DNA from: Bacteroidota bacterium | GTDB taxonomy: Bacteria > Bacteroidota > Bacteroidia > NS11-12g > UBA9320 | Assembly (NCBI GenBank): GCA_947499775.1 | Contig: CANMPY010000081.1 | Location: 1 to 7,622 of the forward strand | Length of the DNA: 7,622 bases | Reading direction: 5' to 3' | In this document: positions 1 to 6,200 of the stretch, in pieces | Position numbering within the stretch: the first letter of the stretch is position 1 | Layout of the letters: every line of letters begins with the position of its first letter | Translations under genes and position numbers: made by a program | The notes under the pieces: generated by a model | What the model was told of the DNA's origin: nothing | The model's input: only the letters and a program-made list of their open reading frames with translations | Database searches by the model: none

Positions 1-9
1 TGCATAAAC

Positions 10-36
10 AATTTATTATTCTTGGAATAATAAATT
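10..36 (-). terminator. AT-rich stem-loop, probable terminator of the minus-strand gene remnant
   Basis: Positions 10-21 (AATTTATTATTC) and 25-36 (GAATAATAAATT) are perfect reverse complements separated by the 3-base loop TTG, giving a 12-bp stem. Read on the minus strand, the hairpin begins 9 bases after the TAA stop (46-48) of the open tail at 46-258, the usual place for an intrinsic terminator. The stem has almost no G/C and no clean U-tract follows before the window edge, so it would be a weak terminator. It could instead be an mRNA 3'-end stabilising hairpin. The structure is seen directly; the function is inferred. Confidence 0.4.
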
Positions 37-45
37 ATTGTTCGT

Positions 46-258
46 TTACTTTGTTATATTAAATAATGGATAGTCGACAACCCTACATTCTTTTTTTAGA
101 GTTATATTTTTTAGCTCTAATTTTTCTATATTCTCTCTAATAATAGTAATTATTTCAGGATTTTCATTCCAACACAGCATTTTCCAATTTATTTTATTTG
201 GATGCTCTCTTAAATAATTTATAGCGTTTATAGAATTGGACCCAATTGGAAAGCTATT
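46..258 (-). pseudogene. 3' remnant of a gene with 'NPxAI / NPxKINW'-type repeats, lacking a start
   Basis: On the minus strand the frame is open from 258 to a TAA stop at 46-48 (70 codons), bounded upstream by an in-frame TGA at 259-261. There is no ATG, GTG or TTG near its beginning; the first ATG is at 178-180, in the middle of the recognisable motif. The peptide includes NAINYLREHPNKINWKML followed by NENPEIITIIRENIEKLEL. This recalls the tandem repeat 'NPNAI..L...PdKINW..L..NP' that I know mainly from NCLDV/giant-virus proteins and some metagenomic genomes. The match is from memory and covers little more than one repeat unit. A terminator-like hairpin follows the stop. I read it as the C-terminal end of a repeat protein cut off at a breakpoint. 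No biochemical function can be given. A chance open frame in AT-rich DNA is the alternative. Confidence 0.45.
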
Positions 259-261
259 TCA

Positions 262-1203
262 ATGGAAGAGTTGTTTTTAATTGCCCATAAACCGGATGCC
301 GATGAACTCATTTCTTTATTTTATCAAAATTTGGAATTGGGCACCATTGCGAATGATTTTGAATATCCTTTTTTAAATCTTTTGCCGATTGAGTTGCAAA
401 TACCTGAATATTACCAAAGTCTGCAAACACAACCTCTCGTATGGGTAAGAATAAATAAAACTCATCAAGCCAATTTTAAATCTAAATATGCAGATCAGAT
501 TGTTGTGGAAGAAAATATTAACGAAACCTTTTCGGCTTTTGGATTAAAAAATAATACGGCTATCGATTCTGAACCATATCCTACAGAGGTTCAGGATATA
601 TCGTCACAGAAAATTTGTTCTAAATTTGAAAATACCGATAACCTCAAAGTATGGGATTGTTGCAGCGGGGCAGGAGGTAAATCACTTTTTATAGCCGAAA
701 ATTTTAAAAAGTCAAAGCTATACGCTTCCGACATAAGAGAAACAATACTTGATAATTTAAAACTGCGATTTAAAACTAATAGGTTAACGGTACCAAAAAT
801 TGCACTTGTAGATTTGAACAAAAAGCCGGAGAAAATAAATTTCGGAGGCGAAATAATTGGAAGAGGATTTTTTGATGTTATAGTTGCTGATGTGCCTTGC
901 AGTGGTTCAGGAACTTGGGCACGTGATCCGGAAAATTTCACCTACTTTGATGCCAATAAAATTGATGAATTGGCCATTCGCCAATTGAATATTGTAAAAG
1001 CTACTTTGCGATTTTTGAAACCAGGTGGAACACTTTATTATGTTACTTGTTCCGTTTTTTCAAAGGAGAATCATGCAATAATCGATACTTTGGAAACTTT
1101 AGGATTAGTTAAAATTATCTCAACTGAAATGATTTATGGGTACCCGAATGAAGCCGATAATTTGTTTATTGCTAAGTTATGTACAGCTAAATCAGCGAAT
1201 TGA
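262..1203 (+). CDS. RsmB/NOP2-family RNA (cytosine-5-)-methyltransferase, probably N-terminally truncated
   Basis: The 313-residue protein is an S-adenosylmethionine-dependent RNA m5C methyltransferase, the class that modifies 16S rRNA (RsmB/RsmF) in the cytoplasm. Visible motifs are QD..SQ (111-116), the glycine-rich SAM loop WDCCSGAGGK (131-140), acidic D157 in ASDIRE for the ribose, motif IV DVPCSGSG with C213 (product release) after D210, and motif VI VTCS with C263, the expected nucleophile. The C-terminal DNLFIAKL strand is also typical. ATG 262 is the first conventional start, with a weak GGAAAG (248-253) before it. However, the frame is open back to 214 and the translated YSVYRIG there resembles the family's RNA-binding N-domain, which is otherwise missing. 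Family members are usually about 380-400 residues or more. The catalytic domain is whole, so activity is possible but substrate binding may be impaired. It converges on the next gene with a 12-bp overlap. RsmB versus RsmF cannot be decided here. Confidence 0.85.
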   Translation: MEELFLIAHKPDADELISLFYQNLELGTIANDFEYPFLNLLPIELQIPEYYQSLQTQPLVWVRINKTHQANFKSKYADQIVVEENINETFSAFGLKNNTAIDSEPYPTEVQDISSQKICSKFENTDNLKVWDCCSGAGGKSLFIAENFKKSKLYASDIRETILDNLKLRFKTNRLTVPKIALVDLNKKPEKINFGGEIIGRGFFDVIVADVPCSGSGTWARDPENFTYFDANKIDELAIRQLNIVKATLRFLKPGGTLYYVTCSVFSKENHAIIDTLETLGLVKIISTEMIYGYPNEADNLFIAKLCTAKSAN

Positions 1204-1207
1204 TTTA
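1188..1207. terminator. Small palindrome spanning the convergent gene ends
   Basis: TAAATCA (1188-1194) and TGATTTA (1201-1207) form a 7-bp inverted repeat around a 6-base loop, GCGAAT. Each arm carries one stop codon: TGA of the plus-strand methyltransferase at 1201-1203 and TGA of the minus-strand glycosyltransferase at 1192-1194. It could act as a weak bidirectional terminator, but the stem is AT-rich and has no U-tract on either side, so this is a tentative call. Confidence 0.25.
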
Positions 1208-2760
1208 TAAATAGTGACTTGGTTGCCTTGAAAAACCATTTCTAAGGTTTTTGTAATTTCGATTTGATCTTCTTTTAGGCAATGTGTCCATTGCTTCGGA
1301 ATAACAATATACTTTGGTTTTAATTGATTAAACCAATAGTTAATCAAGCTTTTGTCTTTCATTTTAAAGTGGTTAAAAACCATCCCTTTTCTATCGAGGT
1401 ACACTAATGGAGTATTAAGCGGATAATCGTACAAAACAAATATTATATCCGATTTCGGAATTTTAGTATTGGCAACCCATTGTGCTCCTTCTATCATATA
1501 GGCCTTATAGTCCCATATTTCACGACAAGGTAAATTATAAACCTCATCTTGTCGTTTTATTGATTGTTGAATACTTTGTGGTGCAATATTTTGGACAAAA
1601 TAAAGCAAGAACAAAGCCCCAATACAACCCTTTGATAAAATCATTAATCCATCTAAACTTAGGATAATAATAACGGGTATAATAGTGCAAATGGCGTAGT
1701 AGTCATGGTTGATGAGTTGTTTTCCCATTAAAAGAATGAAGCATATAAATCCAATAAAAACTATGGTTTTGAACCATAGCACGCCATTGTTTTTGTAGCG
1801 GGTATTTAAGGATACTATAAAAGCAATCAAGATTATCCAATATTGAGTTTCTCTGAAATATTCCCTATGCCAGCATACAATGCTTTCCCAAATTTCAGAA
1901 AAATTACCCCAATCGTTAATATGACGCGACATGCTTAAGAAAACTGAAGATTGAAATACTGCATTAGCACGCACTGTAAAATAGTAGGTAATACTAAGCC
2001 AAATCGAGAAAAAGGCTACAAAAAATACAATGATGAATCTAATTTTGGATCTGCTAATTTGTTTGTCAATAAAAAATGAATGGGTTAATACCCAAAATAG
2101 ATAGGCTATTGGAAAAATGGCTGACGTAATTTTTAGCAATGCTGCGGCAAAACCAAATGCTAAAGCATAATAAATTGCATTAAACTTTATGTTTAATCTA
2201 AAGGTTTCAAAATAGTAATAACTAATAAGTGTTAATGCAAAAGCTGGAACATCAGGCAAAAGGTTAAACCCATAGAAAAGTAATAAAGGGGAAAGGATAA
2301 AAAATACAGGAATTAAAACTTGTTGAAAAGCGTTGCCCCCATGAATTTTTATGGTTTTCATCAAAAAGAGGGCTCCTATGCTTAAAAATAAAAAGCATAA
2401 TGATCTATATATGAGAAAAAGAGAATCTCTTGCGCCAAATGGCTTGGCAATTAAAGCGGTTGCATATTGTATAGCAGGAAATTCAACCCCAGTTTTGCCT
2501 TCGTTAAGTTCTAAATAATTAGTTTGCGGTTCAAAGAAATTAAGGCCATTATCGTAATAGTTTCTGGCTATACTAAATCGATCAGCCTGAGCCCAAAAAT
2601 GTACACCCTGGGGTCTAAAATCAGTGTTGTATCCATGATGCAGTTTGCTAAAAACTAATGCACATATGCAAAAGAGAATCAGCGGCAAAATAAAAGGAGG
2701 TGTTTTATTTATCCGTGAATTTAGGTGTGAATTGAAATTTTGAAAAGCAATTTTAATCAT
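1192..2760 (-). CDS. Polytopic membrane glycosyltransferase, GT-C fold (ArnT/PMT, GT39-like)
   Basis: The 522-residue inner-membrane protein has about 11 predicted transmembrane helices: roughly 22-40, 113-136, 148-165, 171-187, 195-212, 213-230, 240-263, 307-319, 329-347, 354-375 and 378-393. A soluble C-terminal part runs from about 395 to 522. The first periplasmic loop carries HFWAQADRFSIARNYYDNG with D60, the position of the essential acidic residue in GT-C enzymes. GVEFPAIQY (91-99) and NHDYY (351-355) are also typical of this Bacteroidota family. Such enzymes move a sugar from a polyprenyl-phosphate donor to a lipid, glycan or protein in the periplasm; donor and acceptor cannot be read from sequence. 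The ATG at 2758-2760 puts the first helix close to the N-terminus, and no Shine-Dalgarno is seen. It lies 35 bp downstream of the MmcQ-like gene on the same strand, so co-transcription is likely. There is no surrounding polysaccharide cluster. Its last codons overlap the methyltransferase tail to tail. Confidence 0.75.
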   Translation of the reverse strand: MIKIAFQNFNSHLNSRINKTPPFILPLILFCICALVFSKLHHGYNTDFRPQGVHFWAQADRFSIARNYYDNGLNFFEPQTNYLELNEGKTGVEFPAIQYATALIAKPFGARDSLFLIYRSLCFLFLSIGALFLMKTIKIHGGNAFQQVLIPVFFILSPLLLFYGFNLLPDVPAFALTLISYYYFETFRLNIKFNAIYYALAFGFAAALLKITSAIFPIAYLFWVLTHSFFIDKQISRSKIRFIIVFFVAFFSIWLSITYYFTVRANAVFQSSVFLSMSRHINDWGNFSEIWESIVCWHREYFRETQYWIILIAFIVSLNTRYKNNGVLWFKTIVFIGFICFILLMGKQLINHDYYAICTIIPVIIILSLDGLMILSKGCIGALFLLYFVQNIAPQSIQQSIKRQDEVYNLPCREIWDYKAYMIEGAQWVANTKIPKSDIIFVLYDYPLNTPLVYLDRKGMVFNHFKMKDKSLINYWFNQLKPKYIVIPKQWTHCLKEDQIEITKTLEMVFQGNQVTIYKSIR

Positions 2761-2795
2761 GAATCTAAAAGGATGTTATTGAATAAAACGGAATT

Positions 2796-3143
2796 TTATA
2801 GGATTGCATTTCTTATTTGTTTTGACAGCGAACCCCATACTAGGTTATAGGAATCAATGGTCCACTCAAATAAAAGTTTATCGGAAATAGTACCATTACA
2901 ATTTACGGTATTCCAATGTCTTTTGTTCATGTGGAAACCTGGAGTTACACCTTGATATTCTTCTCTCAAAAGGACGGCTTTTTCAGGGTTGCATTTTAAA
3001 TTTAAGGAGTCAAAGGTCACAATATCCAAGAGTGAAAACATTTTGCCTCCTACTTTAAAAACCAAAGTGCGTTCATCAAAGGGGAAACTTTCGGTTACCC
3101 CTGGATGAGATAGGCAAAAGATGCGATAATCTTCAATATCCAT
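2796..3143 (-). CDS. MmcQ/YjbR family protein
   Basis: This 115-residue protein has the normal full length of the MmcQ/YjbR family (PF04237, formerly DUF419), small single-domain proteins with a CyaY-like fold and a proposed DNA-binding surface. Family hallmarks are visible in order: the N-terminal YRIFCLSHPGVTESFPF (6-22), VFKVGGKMF (28-36), LKCNPEKAVLLREEY (49-63), the signature GVTPGFHMNKRHWNTV (65-80), and the C-terminal ISDKLLFEWTIDSYNLV (86-102). The cellular role of the family is not settled; the DNA-binding assignment comes from structure rather than a proven function. The ATG at 3141-3143 starts the homology directly. The gene is divergent from the giant secreted-protein gene across 90 bp and lies 35 bp upstream of the glycosyltransferase gene, probably as the first gene of a two-gene unit. 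I see no functional link between the two. Confidence 0.9.
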   Translation of the reverse strand: MDIEDYRIFCLSHPGVTESFPFDERTLVFKVGGKMFSLLDIVTFDSLNLKCNPEKAVLLREEYQGVTPGFHMNKRHWNTVNCNGTISDKLLFEWTIDSYNLVWGSLSKQIRNAIL

Positions 3144-3159
3144 TCATTGTAATATTTAA

Positions 3160-3182
3160 TGCAAAAAAAAGCTTTTTATGCA
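3160..3182. repeat. Inverted repeat with A/T tracts in the divergent intergenic region
   Basis: TGCA at 3160-3163 and TGCA at 3179-3182 flank a perfect 12-bp palindrome, AAAAAGCTTTTT (3166-3177), with two unpaired bases on one side and one on the other. The element lies between the divergent starts at 3143 and 3234. It could be an operator, a bent A-tract upstream element or a weak hairpin. No regulator can be named. Confidence 0.3.
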
Positions 3183-3211
3183 ACGTTTTATATTAATAAG
3201 TGTCTTTTAAA

Positions 3212-3219
3212 TATATTTG
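3212..3219 (+). promoter_or_regulatory. Candidate Bacteroidota -7 promoter element for the giant secreted-protein gene
   Basis: TATATTTG matches the Bacteroidota -7 consensus TAnnTTTG at every fixed position. Transcription would start near 3226, leaving a leader of only about 8 bases before ATG 3234. I see no clear TTTG/TTG -33 element at the expected distance. The element lies downstream of the other possible start (ATG 3159), so it also favours ATG 3234 as the real start. In AT-rich DNA a match of this quality can occur by chance. Confidence 0.4.
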
Positions 3220-3233
3220 AATTTTTAAATAAT

Positions 3234-6200
3234 ATGTTAAAAGGAATTTTAAGCGTTTTAGCCATCTTTATTTTTATAAACTGCTACTCTAAAAAACCAT
3301 TTTCGACTAATCCTCAGAATCAAAAAATTGTTCAAGAAACTGAAAAACCAATCTTTAAAAAGAATAATGGACAGTGGGATAATGAAATTTTATACCGCTT
3401 AAGTTCAGGTGAAACATCAATTGCCTTTTATAAGAATAAAATTCAGTTTGGTTTGCGAAAAGTGGGTCATCAAAAAGCGAAAGATGGCCAACATCCAGAA
3501 GTATCCTATCTTGTATGGGATTTGGTAATCGAAAATAATAATGAAAGTCATGCTGTATTAGGTAGTAGGCAGCAGCCATCTAAAATAAATTACTTTATTG
3601 GTAACAGTGGTAAATCCATTGAACTTCAAGAATTTGAACAACTAACCTATCACAATATTTATCCAAATATTGATCTTGTATTTCACCTTGATGTAAATCG
3701 TGTTATGAAATATGATTTTGTTGTAAAACCTGGTGGAGACCTAACTGCCATTAAATTGCGATACGATGGGATAAAAAAACTAAACAAAGACTCTCGTGGA
3801 AATCTAGTAATTACAACGCCATGGAATCATAAATTAAAGGAAGGGAAACCAGTATCGTGGCAAATTATTAATGGAAAAAAAGTTAAGGTTGAAATTGATT
3901 ATGTGGTTTCGTCCAAAACACTATGCTATAAAGCAAATGAGACGATTAGCCCCAATTCAACTTTAATTATTGACCCTTTAATGCTCGATTGGAGTACCTA
4001 TTTTTATGGGAAAGTAGGAACAACAGGATGGGGGTATACATACGTTATGGACATGGACATTGACAAGGACAACAGTGTGTACCTTACTGGATTTACAACC
4101 GAACGATTTCCAATGAAAGTAGGTACTTACGATACTATTCCAACGGGTACAAATACATGGGATGGTTTTGTAGCGAAAATGTCGGTTAACGGAGACTCCT
4201 TGCTCTATTTCACATATATAGGCGGAAGTAGTTTTTCATATATCCTCTCCATTGCTGTTAATACCCAGAAACAACCTGTGGTGTCTGGATTTACATATGC
4301 CAAAGATTTTCCTGTTACAAGCAATGCCTATGATAAAACAGGCGGAAATAGTAGCGGATATAGAGGCTTTATTACCAAATTTTCGAGTGATTATAAAACG
4401 CTCGTTTTTTCAACCTATTTTGGTAAATCAAATACTTGGGGTACGGTTATACAAAGCATGCAATTAACGGCTAATGGCGATATTGTTTTTACTGGCAATA
4501 CAAACGCATCTGATTTTCCCGTTACAACAGGATGTTTTCAAAGTACATATGGGGGTGGGGCTAATGATGCCTTTCTTACCCGTTTGAGTGCAGATGGCTC
4601 TAAATTAGTGTATTCTACTTTTTTTGGCGGTACAGGCGATGATAAAGCAACTGACATTAGTATTAATGCCACCGAAGATGTTTACATAGTAGGATCAACT
4701 TCAAATTCAAATTTTCCACTTACAATGGGCGCTCAAGGACCATTTAAATACTCAAACTCTGATATTATGGATGGATTTGTGGCTAGAATACAATATGATG
4801 GAAAAAAATTAATTTGGAGTAAAATGATGGGAGGTTCGGCCTCAGATTATTTTGAGGGGTTATATGTAAACTCAAACGATGAATTATATATTGGTGGTTA
4901 TTCAAATTCTTCCAATTTCTACGTTACTGCCAATGCCCTCCAAGCAACAAATAATGGGGGTTACGATCATGTTATTGTTAAAATGAATAAGGCCGGTACC
5001 AATTTGTATTACAGTACATATTTAGGAGGGGGCAATGATGATTATTTTTATTCGGGATATTGGTGGACTTCAAACATTCGAATTACGGCTAATGTAAAAG
5101 ATGAGGCTATTATTGGAGGAATAACTAAGTCGTTTAATTACCCAATTACAGCCGATGCTTTGCAAAACAAGAACAATTCGAAAGGAGCTTCCAGCTGGGC
5201 ATCGAACGTAGCAATTACCAAATTAAGTTACGATGGGTCTCAATTACTCTATGGGACTTATTTTGGAGGATCAGAGTTTGAGTGGCCTACGGTATTAAAA
5301 GTGAAAAAAATAAGCTGTATGAGCAGCATACTTTATGGGGGAATTACCGCATCAAAAGATTACCCAACTACAGGCGGCGTTTTTAAGGAAAAAGCTAAAA
5401 ATTCAACTGGTTGGAGCTATTCAGGATTTATGTCGCGATTCAGGGATACACTTTATACCGAACCAATTGGATTTAAATCAAATTTTGTAGAGTGCGATAT
5501 GGTGTTCGAAATTTTAGATGCCAAAAATAGAGGAGCTGAATATTTGTGGAGTGATAAATCAAAAAGACAAAATTTAATAGTAACCGATACCGGAACCTAT
5601 TGGGTTAGGGCAACGTATGGTTGCGATACGGTAAGCGATACCATAACTTTAAAACTGCAATATTCACCCGTTCTGAATTTAAAAGACGATACCACATTGT
5701 GTAACAATACAACTGGATACAATTTGGATGCAAAAAATGATACCATACTTCGAAAATATTTATGGAGCACATCCGATACTACTCAAATAATTAATACTAA
5801 AACACCTGGTTTATATTGGGTTACTGTATCTACACCTAATTGTGGATCGATTACGGATTCTACCGAGCTCACGTTTTTGAAATCACCAAATATTACAAAT
5901 ATTAAAGATTCGGTATTTTGCGATGCCATAAACTGGTTGGTAAAAACCGATTCTTTAGGAATTGGTACCACTTATAATTGGAGTACAAACGACACGAACT
6001 TGTCGACCTTAATTACGAAAACTGGAAATTATTTTCTAAAAGTAAAGAATTATTGTGGCCAAGATTCAGTTTTCTTTAAAACGGAGCTACTCATTACTCC
6101 TGTAGCTAAGTTACCTAAGGATACTTTGGTTTGCGATATTTTTTCGCTTACCTATAAAGTAGGGCGTGCAAACAATGAAGAATATTACCTTTGGTTTGAT

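Noticed and set aside
1..213. Missing N-terminal part of the methyltransferase hidden in another plus-strand frame (a simple frameshift)
   Set aside because: The plus frames here are broken by many stops and show no family-like residues. The minus strand carries the only sizeable open frame.
591..941. Minus-strand open frame of 116 codons inside the methyltransferase gene
   Set aside because: It lies opposite conserved catalytic motifs, has no recognisable domain and looks like an antisense shadow. The shorter antisense frames within the giant gene were rejected for the same reason.
1192..2760. O-antigen ligase or polymerase (Wzy/WaaL-like)
   Set aside because: The acidic residue in the first periplasmic loop (WAQADR) and the EFP and HDYY motifs fit GT-C glycosyltransferases better, and no large central periplasmic loop is seen.
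3159..3233. N-terminal extension of the giant protein from ATG 3159
   Set aside because: It places 25 polar and aromatic residues before the signal peptide and spans the candidate promoter. ATG 3234 gives a normal export signal.
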